From Haloechinothrix alba (GTDB taxonomy: Bacteria; Actinomycetota; Actinomycetes; Mycobacteriales; Pseudonocardiaceae), in contig NZ_FZNW01000015.1 in NCBI RefSeq assembly GCF_900188115.1, forward strand, positions 1-64,000: a stretch of 64,000 nt of DNA, given 5' to 3'. Below are positions 18,701 through 27,721 of this stretch, one piece after another. Position 1 is the stretch's first letter. Every line of letters starts with the position of its first letter. A program made the position numbers and the translations under genes. The notes under the pieces were generated by a model. The model was not told where the DNA came from, made no database searches, and saw only the letters and a list, made by a program, of their open reading frames with translations.

Positions 18701-21274
18701 CGGGGCCTCCTCGATCCAGCGCTGCAGCAGCGCCGTCACCACGGCCGCACCCGAGGTGACCTGCTGCTGGGCGAGGAAGATGCGGAAGACCGCTTCCTCG
18801 AGTGCGTCGGTACGTTCGAAGTCGGCGACCCCGTAGTGCCCGAGCGCCCTGCCCAGCTTGGCCTGGAATGCCTCGGACAGCCCGGCCCGCTCGACGTCGA
18901 GGCTCTGCAGGTAGGTGTGGAAGTACTCGCGCGGGCTGTGTACCCGGGTGTCTGCCTGCTCCTCCTCCCCGGCAGGTTTGTTCCTGCTCAACTCGCACAG
19001 GTCGGTGAACACGCCGAGCAGCTCGACCTCCCCGCGTAGCGGGCGCTCGCCGGCGCGGGCCATCTCGTCCCGCGCGGTGAGGTAGTCGGCAAGCGTGCGG
19101 TGCTCGTCCACCGGGTCGACGTCGAAGCCGAGCAGCAGGCCACGCAGCTCCTCGAGCCCGCGTGTCACCCGCTCCGCGGCGGCGACATCGCCCGCGACCT
19201 CCGGCAAGCCGAGCTGCTCGGTGTCCTGGCAGGCCGCGGGGCCGTCGTCGGTGTCGTCGGTGTCGCCGACCGGCTCCAGGCGCAGCACCGGTACGCCCGC
19301 CTCGACCTGGCTACCGACCGAGACGAGGCACTCGCGCAGCCGCGCGGCGAACGGCGCGCGCAGCACCGTCTCCATCTTCATGCTCTCCAGCACGAGCACC
19401 GGTGCACCTGCTTCGACCTCGTCGCCCTCGGCGAGCGGGGTGGACACCACCAGCGCGGGTGCGGGGGAGCGCAGCACGCCTCCCTCGTCCCTGCTGATCC
19501 GGTGCGTGACGCCGTTGACCTCCACCAGGTGAACCGGCCCGTGTGTGGCGGTCATGAGCCGGTAGGTGTGCCCGTTGACCGAGAACCGGGCCGCAGCGGA
19601 CTCCTGCTCGCCCCGCCGCCCGGAGTCGAAGCGCTCCAGCTGCGCGTCGACGGTCCGCGGGGCGGTCTCCGCGTCGTCCCGCCCCGCACCGAACGCGACG
19701 CGGAAGCGGCGAGGACCGATCCGCGCGACGGTGATGCGGTGGTCGGCGCCGCGCAGCCGGAGGTCGATGGCCCGCCCCACCTCGTGCTGGACCTGTGGCC
19801 TGCCGCCGTGCGCCGTGGTGAACAGCCGCTGGCGCTCGGCACGTTCCTCCTCCTGGTACGCCTCGATCGCCGCGGCGGCGAGCGCGATCCCGGAATGGGT
19901 GTGCGTGACGAGCCGTCCCGCACCGCGCTCCCGGTCGATCCAACCGGTGTCGGCCGTTGCACCGGTGACCTCGGGGGCGTTGAGCAGGTCGAGCAGGAAG
20001 CTCTTGTTGGTGACCCCGCCTTCGATGATCACCGAGGTTCCGGACACCGCGCGGCGTAGCCTGGCGAACGCCTCGTCCCGCGTGCGGCCGTAGGCGATGA
20101 GCTTGGCGATCATGGAGTCGAAATCGGCCGGGATGGTGTCCCCCTCGGCGACCCCGGTATCCACCCGGATACCGGGTCCCGCAGGCAGGTGTAGCAGCGT
20201 GATCCTGCCGGGGGCCGGGGCGAACTCGCGGTCCGGGTCCTCGGCGTTGAGCCGGGCCTCGACGGCGTGGCCGGACTCGGCGGGCGGGTCTCCCTCGAGC
20301 CTGCCGCCCGCCGCGACGTGTAGCTGGGCCTTGACCAGGTCCACTCCCGTGGTGGCTTCCGTGATGGGATGCTCGACCTGCAGGCGCGTGTTGACCTCGA
20401 GGAACGCGAGCTGCTTCTCGTCCGGGTCGTACAGGAACTCCACGGTAGCGGCGCCGCGGTAACCGGCGGCCACGATCAGCCGTTCCGCTGCGGCCTTGAG
20501 CTCGCCGACCTGCTCGGCGTCCAGCAGCGGAGAGGAGGACTCCTCGATGATCTTCTGGTTGCGCCGCTGTATCGAGCAGTCACGCACCCCGAGCGCCCAG
20601 GCCGTCCCCTGGCCGTCCGCGATGACCTGCACTTCCACGTGCCGCCCGCCGGTGACCAGTGACTCGAGGAAGACCACCCCGCTGCCGAACGCGCGCTGTG
20701 CCTCCGATCTGGTGTTGTCGAAGGCCGCGGTCAGCTCCTGGTCCGAGCGCACAACGCGGATGCCGCGCCCACCGCCGCCCGCGCTCGCCTTGAGCATCAA
20801 CGGGTAGCCGATCTCCGCGGCCACCCGCAGTGCGGAGTCGAGGTCGGTGAGGGAGCCGCGGCTCCACGGCGCCACGGGAACGCCCGACTCCTCGGCGATG
20901 AGCTTCGCGCCGATCTTGTCGCCGAGGGTGCGCATGGCATCGCCGCTCGGGCCGATGAAGGTGACGCCGATGCGCTCGCAGAGCTCGGCGAACGCGGGAT
21001 CCTCGGCGACGAATCCCCAGCCGACCCAGGCCGCGTCGGCTCCGGTGTCGGACAGCGCGCGTTCCAGCACGGTGTGGTCGAGGTACGGCCGGTCCGCCGC
21101 CGCTCCGATGCAGTAGCCGACATCGGCCTCCCGCACGAATGTGGACGTGCGTTCGGCGTCGGTGTAGAGCGCGATGATCTGCGGCGACGGGCCCTGGGCT
21201 CCGAGTTCCCTGACCGCGTGGATGAGCCGCATCGCGGCCTCCCCCCGGTTGACGATCGCGATGCGCTGGAACAC
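15737..21274 (-). CDS. Single-chain biotin-dependent acyl-CoA carboxylase (YCC type)
   Basis: One 1845-residue chain carries all three carboxylase functions. Residues 1-450 are an ATP-grasp biotin carboxylase (glycine-rich ASAGGGGRGI near 164-172, EVNTRLQVEH near 293-302). The biotinyl domain has its target Lys633 in ESMKME. A helical linker and connecting region of about 500 residues follows. The C-terminal third is a carboxyltransferase with both halves (for example SAGAKISMDSG and FCVVSRYHGGAFVVFSK). The architecture fits the YCC family of prokaryotic single-chain carboxylases, whose substrate is not established, and it recalls eukaryotic acetyl-CoA carboxylase. It lies between menA and menE. 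It could make malonyl-CoA or carboxylate another acyl-CoA. Confidence 0.88.
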   Translation of the reverse strand: MFQRIAIVNRGEAAMRLIHAVRELGAQGPSPQIIALYTDAERTSTFVREADVGYCIGAAADRPYLDHTVLERALSDTGADAAWVGWGFVAEDPAFAELCERIGVTFIGPSGDAMRTLGDKIGAKLIAEESGVPVAPWSRGSLTDLDSALRVAAEIGYPLMLKASAGGGGRGIRVVRSDQELTAAFDNTRSEAQRAFGSGVVFLESLVTGGRHVEVQVIADGQGTAWALGVRDCSIQRRNQKIIEESSSPLLDAEQVGELKAAAERLIVAAGYRGAATVEFLYDPDEKQLAFLEVNTRLQVEHPITEATTGVDLVKAQLHVAAGGRLEGDPPAESGHAVEARLNAEDPDREFAPAPGRITLLHLPAGPGIRVDTGVAEGDTIPADFDSMIAKLIAYGRTRDEAFARLRRAVSGTSVIIEGGVTNKSFLLDLLNAPEVTGATADTGWIDRERGAGRLVTHTHSGIALAAAAIEAYQEEERAERQRLFTTAHGGRPQVQHEVGRAIDLRLRGADHRITVARIGPRRFRVAFGAGRDDAETAPRTVDAQLERFDSGRRGEQESAAARFSVNGHTYRLMTATHGPVHLVEVNGVTHRISRDEGGVLRSPAPALVVSTPLAEGDEVEAGAPVLVLESMKMETVLRAPFAARLRECLVSVGSQVEAGVPVLRLEPVGDTDDTDDGPAACQDTEQLGLPEVAGDVAAAERVTRGLEELRGLLLGFDVDPVDEHRTLADYLTARDEMARAGERPLRGEVELLGVFTDLCELSRNKPAGEEEQADTRVHSPREYFHTYLQSLDVERAGLSEAFQAKLGRALGHYGVADFERTDALEEAVFRIFLAQQQVTSGAAVVTALLQRWIEEAPPGNSLRDLAGEALERLVTATQLRFPTVGDLARGVVFRWFAQPMLRRGRAEVYARVRKHLRYLDEHPDAPDREERISEMVASPEPLVRLLGQRITRPGTDLGPLLEVLVRRYYRTRGLENVRCEHVGGRALVSAEYDLDGHRLRLISTAADIAELGDAARAVAELAGQTDLAGLVVDIYLHWDDQPDDADAKAAALRGVLSEIPLLAKVRRVTTSVAGRTGDAMHHHFTFRPAATGLAEERLIRGIHPLIAQRLELQRLRNFDVTRLPSADEDVYLFSCVAPSNPSDERLVAMAQVRDLTPLRDTNGRVAALPAVEGTLAACVDAIRKVQAQRPAKGRLDTNRILIYAWPPSELTAQEINSIAQRAVPSTAGAGIEEVMFLGRQRDHATGELRDAAVRVSYEPESGVRLDVTEPDVEPIKPLDDYDQKVLRARRRGTVYPYELVDTLAGSEGTFTEYDLDSAGELVPVDRPKGQNSSAIVTGVVSTPTERHPEGVRRVALLGDPTKALGALAEPECSRVIAALDLAERMRLPVEWFAVSAGAKISMDSGTENMDWIAAVIKRIVEFTQGGREINIVVAGINVGAQPYWNAEATMLMHTKGILVMTPDSAMVLTGKQSLDFSGGVSAEDNFGIGGYDRVMGPNGQAQYWARDLAGARDVLMRHYEHSYVAPGESAPRRARTDDPVDRDVSSSPHEHEGSDFTRVGEIFSAETNPDRKKAFDIRTVMRALADADHEMLERWAGMADAETSVVADAHLAGIPVCLVGMESRSVPRRGFPPTDGPDTYTAGTLFPRSSKKVARAINAASGNRPLVVLANLSGFDGSPESLRKLQLEYGAEIGRAIVNFDGPIVFCVVSRYHGGAFVVFSKALNPNMTVLAVDGSFASVIGGAPAAAVVFAGDVNARTAADERVRELEQRITNASGPQRAALTTELDEVRASVRAEKLGEVATEFDRVHSIRRAVDVGSVDAIIQPDELRPRIVAALERGLDG

Positions 21275-21503
21275 GAACTCAGACCTCCTGGAAACAGGCT
21301 CGGGGACTTTCTGTGGTGGACGTTTCTCGCGCCGCGCGCAGACGTCCGACTACGTACCAGCATGTCCGTTACCGGGTGGTACGGCGACCGCCGGTGCCGT
21401 TACGCGAGCCGGCCAAACTTTGTCGGACGGCGGCCTTGACAGGCTGTGTGCAGGACGTACCCGTTGCGCGGCCGGGCGACGCGGCAGGGCTGCTGGTGTG
21501 GCG

Positions 21504-22760
21504 TCACGCACGTCGTTCACGGCCGGTGCCTGCCGGCCGGGTGAGGGTGCTGCGCAGTGCGGAGCGGTCGACCTTGCCCGGTCCCAGCTCCGGGAACGAG
21601 TCGAGCACGTGTATGCGCTTGGGGACAGCCGTGCGACCGCCTGCCGCGCGGGCGAGCTCGGCCAGCGCCTCGCTTGCCGGCGGCCCGGCGGGGTCGGTCG
21701 GGACGATCGCCGCGACGACGATCTCCCCCCACTCGGCATCGGGAATCCCGACGGCGCAGGCCTGGTCCACGCCGGGATGGTCGAGCAGGGCCCGCTCCAC
21801 CAGCGCAGGCGGCACCTTCACGCCGCCGGTGTTGACGACGTCGTCGGCGCGGCCGAGCACGTCCAGGCGACCATCGGCGCGGAACCGCCCCAGATCGCTC
21901 GTATGGAACCGGCCGCCCGAGAACGCGGCCGATGTGGCGGTGGGGTCGGCGCGGTAGCCGTGCGCGAGGACGTCGCCGGACAGCGCGATCCGTCCCGGAA
22001 CCCCTCCTGTATCGCAGGCGGCGTCGCTGCTCGTGTCCCCGTCGCCGCCCTCGCCTGCCCCGTCACCGTAGGGCTCCAGGTGAACGCCCACGCCCTCCAG
22101 CGGCGTCCCGTCGTAGACGCATCCGCTCGCGGTCTCGCTCATGCCGTAGGCGCTGACGACGGTCAGGCCGGCGTCGGCAGCACGGCGGCGCAGGGGTGCG
22201 GGTGTGGCCGCACCACCCACCACGATCGCGTCGAAAGCCCTCGCGGCCTCGAGGGCCGGGCCGCCCGCGTCGAGGATCCGGGTGAGCTGCGTGGGCACCA
22301 GCGAGGTGTAGCGCGGCCCCGTGCCGCGCAGCACGGGTCGTGCGGCGGCGGCGAACTCGTCCGGCCGGAACCCGGCGCTGAGGTCGAGCACCGCGGGACG
22401 CGTGCCGGCAAGGAGCGAGCGCACCAGCACCTGTATACCCCCGATGTAGTGCGCCGGGGTGGCCAGCAGCCACCGCCCCGGCCCGCCGAGCCGGGCATGC
22501 GTGGCCCGTGCCGAGCTGGTCAGGGCGTGCGCGGACAGTAGCACACCCTTCGCGGGCCCGGTCGAGCCCGAGGTGGGCACGATCGCCGTGGTCGCGTCCT
22601 CGACGGGTTCGCCGGGGCGCATGGCCGCACGGACGGATCCGGCCTGCGGGTCGTGCGCGTCGAGTGGGAGCACCGTTCCCGCGCCCGCGAGCGCACCGGC
22701 CAGCGCGTCGGCCAGCTCGTGCACCGACGCCTCGCTGCCATCGACCCAGACCTCCCGCAC
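21504..22760 (-). CDS. menE: o-Succinylbenzoate-CoA ligase
   Basis: MenE adenylates o-succinylbenzoate and transfers it to CoA, the step before MenB. The 418-residue protein is a short member of the ANL family. Motifs present are TSGSTGPAKG (about 63-72), SAYGMSETASG, the TSDLGRF hinge Asp and the C-terminal catalytic Lys in ELGPGKVDRSALR. An acidic, Gly-rich insertion near 240-260 is unusual and probably a disordered loop. It starts at the reverse-strand ATG at 22760. The gap of about 230 bp to the carboxylase gene argues against tight co-translation. Confidence 0.93.
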   Translation of the reverse strand: MREVWVDGSEASVHELADALAGALAGAGTVLPLDAHDPQAGSVRAAMRPGEPVEDATTAIVPTSGSTGPAKGVLLSAHALTSSARATHARLGGPGRWLLATPAHYIGGIQVLVRSLLAGTRPAVLDLSAGFRPDEFAAAARPVLRGTGPRYTSLVPTQLTRILDAGGPALEAARAFDAIVVGGAATPAPLRRRAADAGLTVVSAYGMSETASGCVYDGTPLEGVGVHLEPYGDGAGEGGDGDTSSDAACDTGGVPGRIALSGDVLAHGYRADPTATSAAFSGGRFHTSDLGRFRADGRLDVLGRADDVVNTGGVKVPPALVERALLDHPGVDQACAVGIPDAEWGEIVVAAIVPTDPAGPPASEALAELARAAGGRTAVPKRIHVLDSFPELGPGKVDRSALRSTLTRPAGTGRERRA

Positions 22761-22779
22761 CCCACCATTGTGCGGGTGT

Positions 22780-22828
22780 GCTGAATGACGCTTTCAGTCC
22801 ACCCGGCGGACTGAAAGCGTCATTCAGC
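22780..22828. repeat. Perfect 21-bp inverted repeat between menE and glmS
   Basis: Arm 22780-22800 (beginning GCTGAATGACGC and ending TTTCAGTCC) is the exact reverse complement of 22808-22828, with a 7-base loop (ACCCGGC). It lies between divergent genes, so it is not a normal terminator. It could be an operator, a transcript hairpin in the glmS leader, or one copy of a dispersed genomic palindrome. Confidence 0.92.
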
Positions 22829-22945
22829 GTCCTGCCCGATTCCGGGCAGGCCGTTCGGGGCAGCGAGGTCAGCAGGCGCCAGCTCAGGCGGATGGTGTAC
22901 GGCTGACCGTTCGGGCGCGCCGGTCGACCGGACGGGGAGGTAGGA

Positions 22946-24772
22946 ATGTGCGGAATCGTGGGCTACGTCGGCGCCGAGCAGGCGACACCGATCCTGCTCG
23001 AGGGACTGCACCGGCTGGAGTACCGCGGGTACGACTCGGCGGGCCTTGCGGTGACGGCAGGCGACACGCTGCACGTCACCAAGGCAGCGGTGCGCGTGCC
23101 GGAGCTGCGGGACCGCGTCGGCGAAGGTCACGCCGCCACGACCGGTATCGCGCACACCCGGTGGGCCACCCACGGCGAGCCGGCCGACGCCAATGCCCAC
23201 CCGCACACCGACGCGGGCAAGCGGGTAGCCGTCGTGCACAACGGGATGATCGAGAACGCCGATGACCTGCGTAGGGAGCTTCTCGCGGCAGGTGTGGCGC
23301 CGGCGTCCGACACCGACACCGAGGTGCTCGCGCACCTGACAGCCGGGCAGCTGGAGGACGGCGCTGCGAGCCTGGAGGAGGCGGTGCGCACGGTGCTGAC
23401 GCGCGTCGACGGCGCGTACGGCATCGCCGTCGTGGACGTGACCCGGCCGCAGGAGCTCGTGGTGGCCAAGGACGGCAGCCCCATCGTGCTCGGCATCGGC
23501 GACGGGGAGATGTTCGTGGCCTCGGACCTGGCCGCGCTGGTCCGGCACACGCAGCGAGTCATCTACCTGGACGACGGCGAGCTGACCACGATCGGCGCGG
23601 GTGACTACCGGACAAGCACGCTCGGCGCCAACCGGACCGCGAAGACCGCGACCACGGTCGACCTCACCGAAGAGGACTACCAGCTGGGTGGCTTCGCGAA
23701 CTACATGCACAAGGAGATCCACGAGCAGCCGGAAGCCGTGCGCCGCGCGGTTCTCGGCCGGCTGGACGAACGGTTCAGCACGGCGCACCTCGGTGGTCTG
23801 CACCTGGACGCCCGCGAGCTGCGTTCGATCCACTCGGTGAAGGTCCTCGGCTGCGGGTCTGCCTACTACGCAGGTGAGATCGGCGCCAACCTGATCGAGG
23901 AGTGGGCCCGGATTCCCGCCGATGCCGAGCCGGCTTCGGAGTTTCGCTACCGCAACCCGGTCATCGACCCGGACGCGCTGTACATCGCGGTCAGCCAGTC
24001 CGGGGAGACCAAGGACACGCTGGCTGCCGTGCAGGAGCTCAAGCGCAAGGGCGGGCGCGTGATCGGATTGGTCAACGCGCCGGGAAGCGCGATCGCGCGG
24101 GAGTGCGGCAACGGGGTCTTCCTGCATGCCGGTCCGGAGGTCCCGGTCGCGTCCACGAAGGCCGTGACGAACATGGCTGTGTGCTTCGCGATGCTCGGCC
24201 TGCTGCTCGGCCGCGTGCGAGACCTCTCCGTCTCGCGTGGCAGCGGGATCGTCTCCGCGCTGGACGCGTTGCCGCAACGGATCGGCGAGGTCATCGCGGT
24301 GGAGGACCGGATCGCCCGCGTCGCCGAGCGGTTCAGCCGGGCCGCGCGGATGTTCTTCGTCGGCAGGGTCTGGTACTGGCCTGCTGCCAGGGAGGGTGCC
24401 CAGAAGCTCAAGGAGATCTCGTACATTCACGCGGAGGCCTACCAGGCCGCTGAGCTCAAGCACGGGCCGCTTGCGCTGATCGACGGCGGCATGCCTTCTG
24501 TCGTGCTCGTCGCCGACGACGAGCTGCTGGCCAAGAACATCTCGACGCTCGAGCAGATCAAGGCGCGCGGGGGGCCGGTCATCGCGGTGACCAGCGTCGA
24601 CCTTCCGGAGGGGCTCGCGGACGAGGTGATCCGGCTCCCGCGTACCCATCCCGAGCTCGACCCGATCGTGTTCACGATCGCCTTGCAGCTTTTCGCTTAC
24701 CACCTCGCCCTGGGGCTGGGCAAGGAGATCGACAAACCCCGCAACCTGGCCAAGAGCGTGACCGTGGAGTAG
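22946..24772 (+). CDS. glmS: Glutamine-fructose-6-phosphate aminotransferase (isomerizing)
   Basis: GlmS makes glucosamine-6-phosphate from fructose-6-phosphate and glutamine, the first step to UDP-GlcNAc and peptidoglycan. The N-terminal glutaminase domain starts with the nucleophile Cys2 (MCGIVGYVG) and contains HTRWATHGEP. Two SIS sugar-isomerase domains follow (SQSGETKDT, then the region near KAVTNMA). The end, KPRNLAKSVTVE, is the family's canonical C-terminus. The 608-residue length is normal. The ATG at 22946 has a GGGAGGTAGGA ribosome site. I see no ribozyme-like leader; the palindrome upstream is the only notable structure. Confidence 0.97.
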   Translation: MCGIVGYVGAEQATPILLEGLHRLEYRGYDSAGLAVTAGDTLHVTKAAVRVPELRDRVGEGHAATTGIAHTRWATHGEPADANAHPHTDAGKRVAVVHNGMIENADDLRRELLAAGVAPASDTDTEVLAHLTAGQLEDGAASLEEAVRTVLTRVDGAYGIAVVDVTRPQELVVAKDGSPIVLGIGDGEMFVASDLAALVRHTQRVIYLDDGELTTIGAGDYRTSTLGANRTAKTATTVDLTEEDYQLGGFANYMHKEIHEQPEAVRRAVLGRLDERFSTAHLGGLHLDARELRSIHSVKVLGCGSAYYAGEIGANLIEEWARIPADAEPASEFRYRNPVIDPDALYIAVSQSGETKDTLAAVQELKRKGGRVIGLVNAPGSAIARECGNGVFLHAGPEVPVASTKAVTNMAVCFAMLGLLLGRVRDLSVSRGSGIVSALDALPQRIGEVIAVEDRIARVAERFSRAARMFFVGRVWYWPAAREGAQKLKEISYIHAEAYQAAELKHGPLALIDGGMPSVVLVADDELLAKNISTLEQIKARGGPVIAVTSVDLPEGLADEVIRLPRTHPELDPIVFTIALQLFAYHLALGLGKEIDKPRNLAKSVTVE

Positions 24773-24786
24773 TCGCTCGCCAGCGC

Positions 24787-25740
24787 TCAGTAGAAGTAGG
24801 GGTAGTCGGTCCAGTCAGGGTCGCGCTTCTCGAGGAAGGCGTCGCGGCCCTCGGCGGCCTCGTCGGTCATGTATGCCAGCCGCGTCGTCTCACCCGCGAA
24901 GACCTGCTGGCCGGGCAGGCCGTCGTCGATCAGGTTGAACGCGTACTTGAGCATCCGCTGCGCCGTCGGGGACTTGCCGTTGATCTCCCACGCCCACCGC
25001 AGGGCTTCGGCCTCCAGCTCGGCATGCGGGACCACCTCGTTGACCGCCCCCATGTGGTGCATCCGCTCGGCGGTATAGGTCCTGCCGAGCGCGAAGATCT
25101 CCCTGGCGAACTTCTGCCCGACCTGGCGCGCGAGGTAGGCCGAGCCGAACCCGGCGTCGAAGGAGCCCACGTCCGCGTCGGTCTGCTTGAACCGGGCGTG
25201 CTCGGCCGAGGCGATCGTGAGATCGCACACCACGTGCAGCGAGTGCCCGCCGCCTGCCGCCCACCCCGGCACCGCGGCCAGCACGACCTTGGGCATGAAC
25301 CGGATCAACCGCTGGACCTCGAGGATGTGCAGCCTGCCTGCCTGCGCAGGGTCGATGGTGTCGGATGTCTCGCCGCCGGCGTACTGATATCCGGAGCGGC
25401 CACGAATACGCTGGTCACCACCGGAACAGAACGCCCAGCCGCCGTCGTGCGGGGACGGCCCGTTGCCGGTGAGCACGACCGCGCCGACATCCGAGCACAT
25501 CCTTGCGTGGTCGAGTGCGCGGTAGAGCTCGTCGACGGTGTGCGGGCGGAAGGCGTTGCGCACCTCGGGGCGGTCGAACGCCACCCGGAGCACGCGTTTG
25601 CCGCCCCGGCTCTCGGCGGAACGGTGGTAGGTGATGTCGGTGAAGTCGAAGCCTTCGACCTCGGTCCACGCTCGCGGATCGAAGAGCTCGGAGACGGGCC
25701 GGGACGGGTCGGCTGCGGCTGGCGTATCGGGATCGGGCAC
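24787..25740 (-). CDS. menB: 1,4-dihydroxy-2-naphthoyl-CoA synthase
   Basis: MenB closes the naphthoquinone ring from o-succinylbenzoyl-CoA. The 317-residue crotonase-fold protein matches actinobacterial MenB along its length. Motifs are VRNAFRPHTVDEL, CSGGDQRIRGRSGYQY, the oxyanion-hole region GWAAGGGHSLHVVCDL and KQTDADVGSFDAGFGS. The frame stays open far upstream through menD, but the GTG at 25740 gives the expected N-terminus and length. The ribosome site there is weak, so the start is moderately sure. It is convergent with glmS (14-bp gap) and divergent from menD. Confidence 0.94.
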   Translation of the reverse strand: MPDPDTPAAADPSRPVSELFDPRAWTEVEGFDFTDITYHRSAESRGGKRVLRVAFDRPEVRNAFRPHTVDELYRALDHARMCSDVGAVVLTGNGPSPHDGGWAFCSGGDQRIRGRSGYQYAGGETSDTIDPAQAGRLHILEVQRLIRFMPKVVLAAVPGWAAGGGHSLHVVCDLTIASAEHARFKQTDADVGSFDAGFGSAYLARQVGQKFAREIFALGRTYTAERMHHMGAVNEVVPHAELEAEALRWAWEINGKSPTAQRMLKYAFNLIDDGLPGQQVFAGETTRLAYMTDEAAEGRDAFLEKRDPDWTDYPYFY

Positions 25741-25848
25741 GTCTGGGAGGATAGTTGGCCGGGAGTGCCGCTGTTGCGACGGGAGATCAACGGGTGTGCT
25801 GATGCCGACAGAAGCGCGACGGGGAGCACGGCCGTCGGGGGAGCGCCT

Positions 25849-27540
25849 ATGAACCCTTCCACAGCGCAGGCGCGTGTCCTCGTGGACGAACTGGTGCGCA
25901 ACACCGTCTCGCACGTCGTGGTCTGTCCCGGCTCCCGCAACGCACCGCTGTCCATGGCCCTCTACGACGCGGCGGAGGCCGGACGCCTCGCGATGCATGT
26001 CCGGGTGGACGAGCGCACCGCCGCGTTCCTCGCACTGGGCATCGCCGCCCGCACCGGACGCCCGGCGGCGGTGGTGTGCACCTCCGGTACCGCGGCTGCC
26101 AACTTCCACCCCGCGGTGCTGGAGGCCGATCGGGCCGGCGTCCCGCTGATCGTGCTCACCGCGGACCGGCCCGCGGAGCTGCGCGCCGCAGGGGCCAACC
26201 AGGTGATCGAGCAGGACCGGCTGTACGGGAGCGCGGTGCGCTACTTCGACGAGCTGGCCGTCGCCGAGAAACGGCCCGGCCAGAACGCGTACTGGCGCAG
26301 CCAGGTCTGCCGGGCATGGAACGCGGCCTATGGGGAATGGCGGTCCGGTCCGGTGCACCTCAATGTCCCGTTCCGCGAGCCGCTGGTACCGGACTCCGAC
26401 GGGCTCGACGAGCCGTGGTGCGAGTCGCTCGACGGGCGGGCGAACGGGCAGCGCTGGACGGAGCTGCCCGACTTCGGTGCATTCCCCGCGTTCGTGGTCC
26501 CGTCCGCGCGGTGCGGGCTGGTCATCGCGTGCGACTCCGGAGTGCGGGCCGCCGGCGAGTGGGCCGCCGAGCACGGGTGGCCGATCATCTCCGAGACCGG
26601 GGCGGCCGGGTTGTCCGGCGACTGCGCCATGACCAGCGGTGCCTGGCTGCTCGCCGTTCCGGAGTTCGTCGCCGCGCACAAGCCGGATCAGGTGCTGTGT
26701 ATCGGACGGCCGACGGTGTTCCGGCAGGTGGAGTCGCTGCTGGCCGACGAGGACGTGGAGGTGCTGCTGGTACGCCCGGACACCGACTGGCCCGCTCCGG
26801 CGCACAACGTGCGACAGGTCGGCCAGTGGTTCGCCGAGCCGACCAAGCCTGCCGATCCCACGTGGCTGGAGCGCTGGCAGCGGGCCGACGGTGCCGCGCG
26901 GCGCGCCGTGTCGGAGACGCTGGCCGCGGCACCGTGGCCGACAGGTCCCGGCGTGGCGGCCGAGCTTGTCGACGCGCTGCCACCGGAGTCGTTGCTCGTG
27001 ATCGGTTCGTCCAACCCGACACGGGATGTCGCGCTGTCCGCAGGCTCGGCCCGACCGGACATCGTGGTGCACCGCAACAGGGGCGTCGCCGGTATCGACG
27101 GCACGGTCTCGACGGCGCTCGGTGCGGCCACGGCGCACCGCGGGCCGTCCTACGCCCTGCTCGGCGACCTGACGTTCCTGCACGACATCAACGGCTTGTT
27201 GAGCCCTTCCGGTGAGGAGCTGCCGGATCTGACGATCGTGGTGCTCAACGACGACGGGGGCGGTATCTTCTCGCTGCTCGAGCAGGGAGCCGACGAGCAC
27301 TCCCGCAGTTTCGAGCGCGTGTTCGGGACGCCGCACGGCTCGGACATCGCGGCACTGTGCGCGGGGTACCGGGTCGCGCACACGCGGGCGCACACGCGCA
27401 CGGAGCTGCGGGAGGCGTTGCGGCCGGCGCGCGGCCTGCGGGTGGTCGAGGTCGTCGTGGACCGCTCGTCGCGGCGTCAGCTGCACACCGGGCTGGGCGA
27501 GGCCGTCGGTGCGGCGGTCGCCGCGGCGTTGCGTTCCTGA
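25849..27540 (+). CDS. menD: SEPHCHC synthase (2-succinyl-5-enolpyruvyl-6-hydroxy-3-cyclohexene-1-carboxylate synthase)
   Basis: MenD uses thiamine diphosphate to add a succinyl unit from 2-oxoglutarate to isochorismate. The 563 residues are the standard length. Visible motifs are VVCPGSRNAPLS (about 24-35), the catalytic-Glu region VDERTAAF, TSGTAAANFHPAV and the ThDP/Mg motif from LGDLTFLHD to LNDDGGGIFS. The ATG at 25849 follows a GGGGGAG ribosome site. The open frame before it runs antisense to menB. It starts a run of co-oriented genes (menD, a GT4 enzyme, menG, menJ). Confidence 0.95.
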   Translation: MNPSTAQARVLVDELVRNTVSHVVVCPGSRNAPLSMALYDAAEAGRLAMHVRVDERTAAFLALGIAARTGRPAAVVCTSGTAAANFHPAVLEADRAGVPLIVLTADRPAELRAAGANQVIEQDRLYGSAVRYFDELAVAEKRPGQNAYWRSQVCRAWNAAYGEWRSGPVHLNVPFREPLVPDSDGLDEPWCESLDGRANGQRWTELPDFGAFPAFVVPSARCGLVIACDSGVRAAGEWAAEHGWPIISETGAAGLSGDCAMTSGAWLLAVPEFVAAHKPDQVLCIGRPTVFRQVESLLADEDVEVLLVRPDTDWPAPAHNVRQVGQWFAEPTKPADPTWLERWQRADGAARRAVSETLAAAPWPTGPGVAAELVDALPPESLLVIGSSNPTRDVALSAGSARPDIVVHRNRGVAGIDGTVSTALGAATAHRGPSYALLGDLTFLHDINGLLSPSGEELPDLTIVVLNDDGGGIFSLLEQGADEHSRSFERVFGTPHGSDIAALCAGYRVAHTRAHTRTELREALRPARGLRVVEVVVDRSSRRQLHTGLGEAVGAAVAAALRS

Positions 27541-27721
27541 GCGGCCGACCGGGGCCAGTTCTCGCCGAGCGCGGCGGCGGCCACGCCTGCTCCGTGCGGT
27601 CCGGTGCGCGGGCATCGAGCGCGCGGCCCGCGTCGCGGGTCAGCAACACTTCCCCGGGTGTTCGCTCACCGGCCACGTCGGCGCGGTTCGTCCGGTCATT
27701 CGCGGTTGTGATGGTTGGGAC

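Noticed and set aside
16590-18998. 802-codon reverse-strand open frame inside the carboxylase gene
   Set aside because: It is a different frame of the same strand, very rich in Arg, Gly and Ala, with no domains. The overlapping carboxylase frame has clear domains.
24787-27615. Reverse-strand open frame of 942 codons
   Set aside because: Only the last 317 codons are menB. The rest runs antisense to menD and shows no family resemblance; long open shadow frames are common at this GC content.
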